Shown piece by piece: positions 1 through 9,700 of a DNA stretch of 64,000 nucleotides. The stretch's first letter is position 1, and every line of letters begins with the position of its first letter. The stretch comes from Anoplolepis gracilipes. Its lineage: Eukaryota > Arthropoda > Insecta > Hymenoptera > Formicidae. The notes below the pieces were generated by a model, which saw only the letters and a program-made list of their open reading frames with translations, made no database searches and was not told the origin of the DNA. Made by a program: the position numbers and the translations under genes. The DNA lies in NCBI RefSeq assembly GCF_047496725.1, contig NC_132972.1:12229001-12293000 (forward strand). Direction: 5' to 3'.

Positions 1-422
1 AATTAGAATCTAATATTATCAAGTCACACGAATAAGATATAAAATAATGAAAAAAAAATGAAAGAAGCTCGAGCGGGAAAGGATAGCTAGGGAAACATAA
101 ACGTGAAAGAACCGATAGTCCCTAAGGACGTCGACGTCCCGAAGGATCCTCAAGTTCCCGAAGAATGTGGCGGCGGGTCCCATAGAAGCAGACAGAGCCA
201 ATTACAATTTTCCAATTAAAACGTCCGTCGAGAAGACGCCACTCTCGACGTCGACGAGAGAAAGCTTCCGCTGTAAGAGGGATCGAAGTTTGGCCGTTAA
301 AAATGTCCGTCGATGTCGGCGGCTTGATACTAGGCAAAACGAAAAACGAAAATTAACAAAAATTTTTTACGACAAATAATATTGTTATCATTAAATACTT
401 AATATAACTAGTTAAGTTAATA
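1..422. other. non-coding; CpG-rich island at about 120-330
   Basis: AT-rich sequence encloses a short GC/CpG island at about 120-330. The island holds two perfect GTCGAC-centred palindromes, a 14-bp one at 126-139 and a 10-bp one at 245-254, and one copy of a 14-mer (TTTTCCAATTAAAA, 208-221) that recurs at 942-955 and, inverted, at 13438-13451. Open frames of 60-70 codons overlap on both strands here, have no recognisable domain and are treated as chance. A cis-regulatory island is possible but not shown. Confidence 0.5.
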
Positions 423-639
423 AAAATAAAAATAAGAATCACTAGAATGTGCTTGTTATTCTGTTTTGACATTTTTTTAGATGAAATATCTCGTCGCACA
501 AAATTAAGATTCTTATATATCGAATCTGAAGACTACAGATTCGATATAAGAATTTGAATTTTGTGCGACGAGATTTGTCATCTAAAAAAATGTCAAAACA
601 GAAAGACAAGCACATTCTAGAGATTCTTATTTTTATTTT
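423..639. mobile_element. fold-back MITE-like hairpin element
   Basis: The two halves are reverse complements over about 105 bp each: left arm about 423-527, right arm about 535-639, separated by a loop of roughly 7 nt (aagacta). Only scattered mismatches and small indels are visible. There is no coding capacity; the minus-strand open frame of 66 codons simply runs through the arms. Length, AT-richness and full-length self-complementarity fit a non-autonomous DNA-transposon derivative (MITE or fold-back). The flanks are too AT-rich to identify a target-site duplication, so no superfamily is assigned. Confidence 0.75.
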
Positions 640-1743
640 CATTAATTAAAGATAGTTTTATTTTTAATAATTAAAGATTTCGATTTGGTTAAGAAAAATA
701 AAAAAAAGCATATATATTATATTGTGCGCATAGCATAAGCAGTTAAATTTAGATCAATTGAGAAATAAAAATTCAGACGTAATGAATTAATGTTAATGAA
801 AATTTTATAGAGTACGCGTTTTGCTGTAAACGACCGCAATCATGAAAAGCAGCAGATGTATTTTATAGTCCACGAGCAACATTTTAGGGCTTGAAGAGAT
901 TTCGGCGACTCGATCAGCGTCGCGGGCTGGGTTAATTGCGATTTTCCAATTAAAATGCCAAACAGCTACCATAACACGTCGCAAATGGACGGTTTCAATT
1001 GAATTTCCATTATGGTTCTAACACAACGATAATTTGCGACCAAAGTTCGACCGATCATCTAGCTTACTATCATTGTTACTAACTATCGTTGAGATCCAAA
1101 TAACGAGAATGTACGTGCGAACTACGAGCTGCAGTCTCTTGTCAAACCCTTTCGATATTTTCTCTTGTTAATCCATTATTATTTTCGTATATCTGCGAGA
1201 AGCGTCGCATCATCGTGTCAGTTTATCTTCGCCGATTTAATTAATAGTTTAAATAATGCATCTACATAAGAAGCTTAAAATAAAAGTCGATATTTATGAA
1301 AGTTTATGTATGTTTTGAAATTCTGTTTATTATTCAGTAAAATTTATTGATATCGTTTAGCGACCATCAAATTTTCTTCAAAATGATATTACATTCATGT
1401 TTTCTATTATTTAACGTGAATAACAAATCGGTACACTTGTCATGGACAGCTTTTTAATTAATTATTATTCGTATAACCTTCTTGCCAACCTCTAAAACGG
1501 GAAATTCGCTTATAAACAACCTCGAGGAAAAGAGAGAAAGAGAGATTGAGTGTGATTAATTAAAAATTTATCTTAAGCAGCGCGCACACCAATGTAATAA
1601 TGCAACATAGTCGTTTCGTTTCTTTAACGGCGTATCTTTAGCTTGCATGAAGAATTAATCAAAGCAAGCGAATGAGAAAAGGAATGATGTTTGTGGAGAA
1701 ATAAATAAACGTTTGTCGCGGATCTAGGACACGCTTCTCAATA
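640..1743. other. non-coding, intergenic or intronic
   Basis: No gene is seen. A moderately GC-rich patch spans about 820-1220. It carries the second copy of the 14-mer TTTTCCAATTAAAA at 942-955, with matching upstream context (AATTGCGA, against AATTACAA in the first copy). The remainder is AT-rich with a short purine-rich stretch near 1528-1548. Confidence 0.5.
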
Positions 1744-1982
1744 AGAACAATTATAACGCGATAAATTTATTAAATAAATAGTTTGGCATTAAACGAAAAA
1801 AATTATTCGAGACAAACTGAGACGCCAATTGTCTCATTTTGTTTGCCAACAATTTTTTAATATTTCTTATCAAATTTGAAGCACTTGAGAATTTTGCAAT
1901 AATTTTACAAAAAGTTCTATGTATAAAAATTATTGACATACACACACAAACACACTAATTTTATCGCGTTATAATTGTTTCT
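1744..1982. mobile_element. short TIR element (MITE), about 239 bp
   Basis: Terminal inverted repeats of about 24 bp close this segment: agaacaattataacgcg at the left and its complement cgcgttataattgtttct at the right, with one indel. The trinucleotide ATA sits directly outside both ends and may be a target duplication or part of TA-type flanks. The interior (about 1800-1950) resembles sequence at about 3640-3735, including ctatgtataaaaattatt against ctatatataaaaattatt, so it belongs to a dispersed family in this locus. No transposase is encoded. Confidence 0.6.
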
Positions 1983-2459
1983 ATATGTTATATGAATATT
2001 ATATTATATTTACGAGTAATAAAATTTGCGAAAAAATATTGCAGTTATTCAAGTATCTTGATGCAAACAATACATAATCGTTAACAAATAATAGAACAAA
2101 TATATAATTTATCATTTTTATATTATATTTTATATTAACATCTTTATAATATATATTATATTAATGATTATATATGTTTCTATCAAAATAGTTGCAATAT
2201 TTTTTCGTAAATTATAATACTCCTAAAATATAATATTCGTATAACATTATTGTGAATAAAAATATCGCACGTGATATCTTATATATACATATATGTTACA
2301 TGCATTACAGTCTATTCTACGAGTACAAATATTACATATTGTAATTTTCACTATAATATATTTCCTCCGTGTAGAGAGAAATTATTATTATAATATTCGT
2401 CGCGAAACAAAGAATACAAAGAGTAGTAACGTGCAGCGCGACGCGTACCTATTATGGGG
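1983..2459. other. AT-rich spacer before the candidate leader
   Basis: Strongly AT-rich DNA (about 1990-2300), then a rise in GC and CpG from about 2395. No gene, TIR or long repeat was seen. A 68-codon plus-strand open frame (2293-2499) has AT-driven composition and no domain, and is taken as chance. Confidence 0.45.
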
Positions 2460-2485
2460 AAAAAACATCGCGAACGATGTTTTTT
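2460..2485. other. perfect 11-bp hairpin with CGAA tetraloop
   Basis: AAAAAACATCG at 2460-2470 and CGATGTTTTTT at 2475-2485 pair without mismatch around a 4-nt loop, CGAA. It lies about 60 bp before the candidate initiator at 2544. Its resemblance to a bacterial terminator is formal only in this eukaryotic context. Function unknown. Confidence 0.6.
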
Positions 2486-2849
2486 ATTCGCCCGTTTGAT
2501 CGACGTACAGTACATACACCTAAACACAGTCGCGTGTCGTGTCAGTCGTCGGTCGTAGCTATCGCGCAGTAATACCGTACAGAAACCGACTTCGGCCTAT
2601 GGAGAAGATAGTCTAGCTACAGCGCTACAGAGGTCAGTCTCTGACAGATCACTGCCGACGAAGATTTCTCGCATTTTTTCATCGGTAGAAAGAGGGAATT
2701 TCGCGAGCGAACAAGTGTCGGGAGTGCCAAACTGAATAACAGACGATTATCTCAGTACGTCTATTAGTTTCTGCGATCGCAATCGCGATTTACATCTTTC
2801 GATATTCGTAGGCGACGTTGAGTTGAAATCATTTATCGCGTTATTGTAA

Positions 2850-2957
2850 ATGGCGGGACGAGTGTCAGGAGTGTCGCGAGTGTCGGGAATGTCGGGAGCA
2901 TCGGAAGCGTCGGGAGAGAGTGTCGAGTTGACGGATCGTTTTAGTACTATCTATTAA
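2850..2957 (+). CDS. small ORF (35 codons) with 9-nt repeat structure
   Basis: The frame starts ATGGCGGGA and ends TAA at 2955-2957. Residues 5-22 are built from a degenerate tripeptide of the form V/M/A-S-G/R/E (VSG, VSR, VSG, MSG, ASE, ASG), encoded by a degenerate 9-nt unit gtgtcggga. The C-terminal part is ESVELTDRFSTIY. There is no signal peptide, membrane segment or known domain. If transcription starts near 2544 it would be an upstream ORF of the leader; if it starts at about 3027 it would not be transcribed. It may simply be a decayed minisatellite that happens to stay open. Translation is unproven. Confidence 0.2.
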   Translation: MAGRVSGVSRVSGMSGASEASGESVELTDRFSTIY

Positions 2958-2994
2958 TCCGCGCAAAAGAGCGGAACATCAAGTTTTTTGTATG

Positions 2995-3030
2995 TATATA
3001 AAACGCGTTGTACGCATAATTTTATCATTA
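2995..3030 (+). promoter_or_regulatory. candidate TATA box plus initiator
   Basis: TATATAAAA at 2995-3003 contains a consensus TATAAAA (2997-3003). An initiator-like TCATTA at 3025-3030 puts its A (3027) 30 bp after the first T of TATAAAA, the canonical spacing. The following 376 bp stay exon-like up to the donor at 3404. It could be an alternative promoter downstream of the CpG-type start at about 2544. Chance occurrence in AT-rich DNA is possible. Confidence 0.35.
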
Positions 3031-3356
3031 GTGCGGCGACAATCAGGCGGGAAAGTAACGATCCGACGTATCTATGTAATATATTAGATTATATTATATT
3101 ATTTATATTATTATATTTATATTAGATTATATTTGCCGATTGTTCGCACGATGAATACTAATATTTTTTTCACATTATTCTACATCGCAATTAAAACAAA
3201 GTGCGCGCTGAGGAGTGCAATTATTATCGAGAGTGCGTGCAGAATGTCGCGCAATCGTCACATTTGATTAATTAGTATATCAACAGCATATTAGGATATT
3301 AACAATCATTAAATGCAAGTGCTTTCGAAGATGTATCGCCAAAGGATTAGAAGAGC

Positions 3357-3403
3357 ATGAGCAGTTTTGAGCTGGCATCGGGCTTTATCGGAGCAATAAT
3401 GAG
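3357..3403 (+). CDS. candidate N-terminal coding fragment, unidentified
   Basis: The last ATG of the candidate leader starts a frame reading MSSFELASGFIGAIM, then AG of a split codon (phase 2), followed by a GT donor (GAG|GTAATT) at 3404. In the unspliced reading the frame hits TAA directly after the donor, as expected for an exon end. The peptide is hydrophobic after residue 4 and could begin a membrane protein or an uncleaved signal, but 15 residues are too few to assign a family. No partner exon with matching phase was recognised; tests against islands at 6.5-6.7 kb ran into stops. Confidence 0.3.
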
Positions 3404-3724
3404 GTAATTTATTACGTTTTATGTTCGGAATTTTTTGTTATGGTAATCGCATAACATATTTCGTGCAATTCCATTTGGTGTTTATGAAGCTGGCTTCTCG
3501 TTTCGTGGAAACTTATTCATTATTGATTCTGGCTTTATTTTTAATATAGTTCCAAACAGATAGATTAAACAACTATTTCTGGTCATTAGATCAAACAAAT
3601 GGCTCGGGCTGAGTGAGACACCAAATTCATGTTGTTATTGTTCCTTTTATTCTCCGATGACTTTTTAGCATTTCTTGCCAGATTTTAAGCGCTTAATAGT
3701 TCTACAAATAGCTCTATATATAAA

Positions 3725-4240
3725 AATTATTAAAATATTTATTAAACAAGTAGATTGTTCAAGACGCCGGACGCATAAGTATCGAGATAAAACTCTAGTG
3801 GTATTTCGCTAGTTCTATCAACTTTAAATGAGATATTACATCTATACGTTTGGTATCGGGTGATCTAATTTATTTAATAAATATTCTAATAATTGATACG
3901 TATGACAGAACTCTCGCTAGAAATTAAAATTGATTGCGGAATAACATGAAATCTCATTTAAAGTAGAACTATCGAAATACAACCTACATCTCATCTTGTT
4001 ACACATCCGGCGTTTCGGGCGATCTAATTTGTTTAATAAATATTCTGATAATTAGTGACACGTAGAATTCTGTTCAGAAAGTATTATAGTGATTGCAGAA
4101 TTACACGAAATTTCATTAAAAGTTGATAAAAGCATCGAAATACGACTAGCAGTTTACTTCGATACTTATACGTTTGGTGTCTCGGGCGATCTAATTTGTT
4201 TCACAAATTGTTTCAAGAGACGCCAGTTTATACACATAAA
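3725..4240. repeat. diverged tandem repeat (about 160 bp unit) with an inverted copy
   Basis: The phrase gatctaattt, preceded by a TC/TT-GGG block, occurs at 3862, 4021 and 4188, spacings of 159 and 167 bp. The sequence between copies is recognisably similar (aataaatattct.ataatt, then attg.gga/gaat.aca.gaaat.tcatt, then atcgaaatac). A copy in the opposite direction is seen at about 3725-3830 (aatatttattaaacaa ... gacgccgga ... agttctatcaactttaaatgagat). The array is therefore an inverted copy followed by direct copies. Upstream sequence (about 3640-3735) is related to the interior of the 1744-1982 element. The 78-codon plus-strand frame at 4089-4325 runs through the repeat and is not treated as a gene. 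Confidence 0.55.
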
Positions 4241-5979
4241 ATTGCAACAAATAATCGTCTGCAGAAATGCAAATTTAAGAATAATTGATTGTGAAAAAAA
4301 TCAGAGAAAATATATAGACGTTTGAATTTCTTTCATTTTTTTTTGTTAAGAGACTATTTTTGATACAAAAATTTTATGTTAAATATCCGTTGTTTTAAGA
4401 ATTTTAAAGTATCATAAAATTTTCAAATGTTTTGAGTAAACAAAATAAATGACATTCTTATTATTGCTATATCAAATTGGAAATAAAATACATATATATA
4501 TATATTAAAACAAATATAAAAATTGAAATATGTACATATATATATATATATAAAACGCACATGTGTAAGAAAAAGCCGTGTAATATTATAACGTAATATA
4601 AACCGGGTAATTTTTTTCGTGAATTGTACAAACATTATTGTCTTTTTTTATACAAATTATATGATTAACTATTTTAAAATGTCTTACTATTTCTTTAGCG
4701 AAATATGCCAATATATTTTTTCATTTGTGTAATGTTGAAACACAATAAGAAACAATAACGTATGTAACAAAATTGTCATTTTGTTTTATTATCATCGTTG
4801 CATTGCCAATTTGTTGAAAATAAGCGTCGCGATTCTTTCATTCGATTACCAAATGGCATAAAACAAATCGGCCGCAATTCCAAAACGATCTCTCTATCCC
4901 GTACACATATAATCAACTTTGTATCGAAGGCTTTTGGCATAAAGCATACGGCATATATTGGTTGTGAGCAGCAGGGAACTATATCGATTACGTCTGAATT
5001 CGCGCGGCGCAGCTCGAAGGCGCGTCATCGAAATGCAAAGCGCTCTTGCACTAGCAATGAGCAGCGAGAGAAGACGAGATAGAGAAAAGACGGAGACAGC
5101 TTGTGCCAGAATGGCAGAATCATCCTCCCTTGGCCTATCACGAGTCCGTGCCGGCCGTTGCACTTATGCTAGCGGCAAGGTAGCAATCAAAATATTGCGC
5201 AAACGGTATCACGCTGCATGCCGTGCTGGAACTGCGTTTATTCTAGCACGGCGTGCACAGTGCGATTGTGTTGGGCTAGTTAGGCTGGGTGAACACCCGA
5301 CGAGCGTCGCTTTCTCTCTTTCTCTCGGCTCTCGCTCGCAAAATATTTCCACGAGAATATCGTCATGATGTGCTTGCGTTTAACATATTTATCGACTCTA
5401 AACATATGCTAATTATTAATGATCACTGTGATCGATATGTCGCACCGGCTTTAAGCTATTAAAATTATTTGAAATGCGTGAAAATATTTTCTTAATAAAA
5501 TGTCAACATGTCTTTGACTTCGGAAGAGATAAAAGTAATAATATATAGTGAGCGTATAGTACATCCGGAAGGTTATTACTTTTTGTTTGGACATATGTAC
5601 CGAGTAACTCTTACGAAGTCGTGCAAACTAAGTGCCTGATGATTTTACCGTGTATATATGTTGCGCAACTCACCATCGCTGCAGGATGACGTTATGTTGT
5701 TTTCTCTGACTGGCGTTTTCTCGCTTCCTCGACTAATAATGGAATAATTGGAAGCGCGTCTTGCGATGCACGTAGCTTGTAGCGATTGCGAAATGGTTTA
5801 AGTGGTTCCGTGCACGCGAACGTCATAGAAAGAGCTATCGAAATTACATTGATATTTGAATGCGCGATCAGCGAAGTATTAATTAAGTAGAAAGCCGATG
5901 AAATTAGACTAGCGAAAAGTATCGATCAGCCAGCTCATTTTTATTCGTCGTGATGATACTTTAAGTCAGCAATAGTTTC
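4241..5979. other. non-coding; AT-rich then a CpG island at 4800-5360
   Basis: 4320-4790 is AT-rich with TA runs. 4800-5360 is a GC/CpG-rich island in which open frames overlap on both strands (plus 4798-5082 and 4958-5368, minus 4894-5163). They are Arg/Ser/Ala-rich, have no domain and lack coherent splice sites, so they are read as compositional artefacts. 5370-5980 is mixed and featureless. Confidence 0.45.
5215..5257. other. GC-rich hairpin, 13-bp stem
   Basis: TGCATGCCGTGCT (5215-5227) pairs with AGCACGGCGTGCA (5245-5257) with a single G-T position around a 17-nt loop. The flanks do not extend the stem enough for a typical pre-miRNA. It lies in the CpG island. Function unknown. Confidence 0.5.
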
Positions 5980-6300
5980 AACTAGATAGGTCTTCTAGTA
6001 ATTGAATCTTCAGCCAATTAATTAACTGACTTAACTTACTAATTATGATAAGCGGATAAATCACGCTATTGATTTGGTTATGCTAAATTTTAAAAATTGC
6101 TACTTCACTACGATTTTGTCTATATTAACTCTCTACTAGTATTATTATAGTCAAAGAGTTCTAGCTAACTAATTATTCTAACTAATCAGTCAAGCGATCT
6201 AGCTAATCTAGGATAGTAACTCAGTTACCTGGCTACTTTAGCTGGCTCAACTAAGTGAATTAACCAATTAAGCAAGTTAATGAGTAGTGCACTAAACTTA
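5980..6300. repeat. cryptically simple CTAA/TAGTTA-rich tract
   Basis: For about 300 bp the sequence is assembled from a small set of related words (ctaact, taacta, agctaa, aactaa, ctaatc, agttac, ctagta), in both orientations and without a fixed period, for example agctaactaattattctaac at about 6163. Surrounding DNA does not show this. It looks like a decayed simple repeat. No gene. Confidence 0.55.
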
Positions 6301-6694
6301 GGAAAATTCAGTGAAATTATTAAACGTCGATTAAATTGCTGATCGCGATTGTTCTCCGTCGGTTTATTATTCAGTCAAGTAAAGAATTTTGCAAAACATC
6401 GTCAAACGTCATATTCGATGGGAAACACAACCGGTATACTCCTCGTGGAGCGAGGAGCTGCAACAAGAACGTTTCGCGATTTTTACGGAGGTATTACAAT
6501 CTCGCGAGGCGTAATTTCGGCGAGCCCGACGTAATTTCCTTGGACATTTATGAGCTTTCCGGTTGCTCCGACCCCTAAGGGCTCGTCGTTCTCCGATCTC
6601 TTCGAACCATCATCTCTCTTCTCTCTCTTTTCCGCTCACCTGGGGATCTCTTTCGAGAAACGCGGCCCTCCCAGTCTCCGATGTCCCATAAGCG
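6301..6694. other. GC island with pyrimidine tract, no supported gene
   Basis: CpG-rich from about 6340. Two overlapping open frames (6336-6578 and 6349-6534) have no recognisable domain. A pyrimidine-rich stretch (about 6598-6645, ctcttctctctcttttcc) precedes several AG dinucleotides. Each acceptor tested in phase with the donor at 3404 leads to an in-frame stop. The segment could be 5' UTR of the candidate exon that follows. Confidence 0.35.
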
Positions 6695-6745
6695 ATGGCA
6701 CTCACAGTCGGCGACATTTACGATCCTAAGTGGGCGATGGCCAAA
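6695..6745 (+). CDS. candidate small first coding exon, unidentified
   Basis: ATG at 6695 follows an in-frame TAA two codons upstream and has G at -3 and +4. It encodes 17 residues, MALTVGDIYDPKWAMAK, and meets a strong donor (AAA|GTAAGTAAAG, GT at 6746-6747) in phase 0. Without splicing the frame continues into low-complexity Ser/Arg/Phe-rich sequence. The combination of start context, upstream stop, sensible residues and near-consensus donor is better than other islands offer. I do not recognise the peptide and see no following exon. Phase 0 would be compatible with many partners; nothing ties it to the plexin. Confidence 0.25.
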
Positions 6746-9700
6746 GTAAGTAAAGTACGATCCCCTCGTCGTCCTTCATCTGCTCGTACTTTCCGTCTCT
6801 TTCTCTCGCTTTTCTATCTTCGCACGCTGCACGAATGCAATATTTTTTGCCTATAAACTCGCTTCCCTTCCCTTCTTCCCTTCCAAGGCGCGCATTCGCG
6901 CAGTCGTTTTTCACGGATATACTGCGATATATTCCATGCGCGATTCTCCGGTGGAAAGTTATGCGCTCGCAATTCACGATGCATAACTATGTGAGATACT
7001 ACGGGCCGAATCGAGTTGCCTTCCGCCTTCCGCCTACTTCTTTCCGCTCCCCTTCATCATGATCAATCTTTATTGCAGAACCCTGCTAAATTTTGAAGCA
7101 ATTTTGAGCCGGTCGCTCCCGCTATTGTCATAAGTTACTTATGAAATGAATCTAGTAGTTCAGGTTCTCTGTGAAATTATTTTAGATAAGAATAGCATTT
7201 CTCTGGAATTATATTTAATTATCTAGATTTTCAATACATTTTTTTCTATCCGTAAATATTTTTTATTAATTTGAAATTGATTTTTTTAACACGGATATCG
7301 CGAAAGGTATTAATTGCTCTTATCGATTGTAAGTTAATTTACAAAAATAATTTTAAGAGACTATATATCAGCTTATATCATTAAATTATGAACACAATTA
7401 AAACATAAAAGTCACTGATTCATTTTGAAATGATTATAAACGTTAAGAGGTATTGTAGTAATGAAAGAGTTACTCGTTCGATTTACGATTCCATTTCTGT
7501 TCCATCTACCTATATCCACGCAATAATTGCAGCTCGAAAGATTATTCGTGACTGAAAATGAAAAAGAAGATTCCCATTCTATGCGACCCTCGATCACAAT
7601 TTTAGGGGCGCGATCGGCTGACGATTTGACCAGCTATACATCGCTTTCGTGCGAAACATTGACTATCAACCACCCCTTCTCCCTCTCCCCGATCGATCGA
7701 TCTTCCACGAGTATGCGTGTCACAACAGTGCTGCATCAACAGACGTTTATCGGCCATTCGAGGTCGGCTTTTCCCTTTCGTGTCTCTTAAATAGCGGGAT
7801 AATCCACAACTTTGCTGAACGAGTTAAGCCGACCTGTTTTTCCTTTCCCTTTCTCTCCTGCAGTCTTTTTTTTGTAATTTATCTCAATATTTATCTTACA
7901 TGTATACTATATATAGAACACTCGGTTATTATTATTTTTTGTATATTTAAATTCTTTTTCGCTGGAATTTTTGTTAAACAGTAATTGGAGCAATGGCAAA
8001 GAGGCAAAGCCTGTTTTGAGGAAATTATTCAAAGGTATTATAAATAATACCTTTGAATTATATTCAAAGGTATTATTTTATTGAACAGAATATTTAGCTA
8101 TATTTGTTCTTTTCTCTTAAAATAATTAAAATTTTATCTTACTTATTTTTACAATTATAATTGGTTTATATGCATATTTATACAATTTTATATAGAATGA
8201 TTATTATAGAATCAAACTTATTTTTTCCACGAAACGAATATAATCTACATTAAGCACAAAAAGAAGAGAAAGAGAGAGAACAATTAAAGCTAATTGTTCC
8301 CGAATGTCGTTTTCTATATTTTTATTATTACATGTTCGACTTTAGAGAGCCTACGTAAACGCTTTCCTACCTCTGTCTCGCTTGTATGCTCTTTACAACG
8401 AACACCATTACAGGCCCCGTAGTCAGCGGCTAATCTGTGGATTAACGTGCGACACTATAGGAATTTATAGCGCGGAAAGACAGGAGAGATGGTAATCGCG
8501 CGTGCACTGGAAACGCGGTAAAGCGCGCGAAATTCTCGTTGGGTGACAGCATACATTTCGCGGCACGCACGTTAAGGCAAATTTACGCGGTTCGTCTTTG
8601 CGACGATCATGTTTCGGATGAATCATACAAAGCGAGAAAAAATCGTGTAAATGATCGCACGTGAATACCGAGTCGTGAGAGTCTTGAAGATCTCATCTCT
8701 CGCACGTGAATGTACGGTTTACATATAAATGTAGGTTACGTGGAATAATTTATAATGCGGTTTGATATTATAAACGATATTCGTTCTGTTTAAACTTGCG
8801 TCTTAGGCCTATTTCTACCAACGTGATGTAAATGATAAATTTAATCGTTAACTTGCAGGATGACATTCTGCAATCCAAATTTCTACCTACACAATTATTG
8901 TATAATACAGAAATGTATATAATATAATATAATAATAAAAATGTTTCAACTTCGATGTTATCATCCTGCAATTTAATACGCGATTTATTTTAAATCATGT
9001 TATCCAAGTCAAATCTTTTGATACGTACCCACGAAAAAATTCTTTGTGACCTCAAATATCGAATAGCATCAAGTATCGAATGGTTCGTCTTCGACATACG
9101 TTTCAAACGAAATCTCATTCTATCAGTTTCAGTCGGAATGATCGTCGCAAACGAGAATCACATAAATTCGCCTTTACCGTAACACGATTCTGATCCATCG
9201 TGGAATTATTTCGATTCTTCGCGGTGAATGGAATCGACTTTACGCGCGCGCTGCGTTTCCGGCGCAAATATCGCTTTTTGTCTCGCCCGACTTGTTTACG
9301 GCAATGGGACGCGGACTATATCCCGGATTGCCGTCGGTATTTTTCGTAATTCCCGCGTGGCACAACGCTCGTAAATCGAATTTCGACTGGCACGCGTGAG
9401 ATATATGCGGTAAACAAAGTCGAGAGCGTGCGCACATACGTCCGCCGCCGCCAACGCCGGTCGACGAATATTAAAGGCCTTCGACGTTTCGGAATTGGAC
9501 GCGCCGCTCGCCGAATACCGATGGTATCGATACCCTTGATAAATACGCTTTCATTAAGCTGTACATTGCTGTTGAAAGTTCTTTTACGTTCTTTTATGTT
9601 TCACATTGTGAAATCGAGGCCTTATTAACCGTTATTTATATAACGTAAGCTCTTAGACATTCATAATGGTTTTTTTTTAAATATATACGGGGCAGGGAAG

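Larger units (their letters stand above)
2544..3403 (+). other. candidate 5' leader exon with upstream ORFs
   Basis: GC- and CpG-rich sequence begins after about 2500 and contains an arthropod-type initiator (TCAGTC, A at 2544). It runs to a GT donor at 3404 (ATGAG|GTAATT). Inside are several short upstream ORFs: a five-codon one starting at about 2599, a 35-codon one at 2850, one starting at about 2993, and one at about 3331 (MYRQRIRRA), before the last start codon at 3357. A long leader rich in short uORFs and ending in a few codons and a donor is typical of first exons of large insect genes. Which gene it serves is not shown. It could be a distant first exon of the plexin at the right end or belong to another gene or lncRNA. 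Confidence 0.35.

Noticed and set aside
2460..2485. Hairpin plus T run as a bacterial-type terminator
   Set aside because: The window is clearly eukaryotic (spliced plexin exon, microsatellites, large non-coding content).
4958..5368. 136-codon plus-strand frame
   Set aside because: Arg/Ser/Ala-rich, overlaps open frames on both strands, no recognisable motif.
2544..6745. Splicing of the 3404 donor to an exon ending at the 6746 donor
   Set aside because: Three acceptors tried in phase 2 (after cccctaag, ccctcccag and cactcacag) all meet an in-frame stop before 6745.
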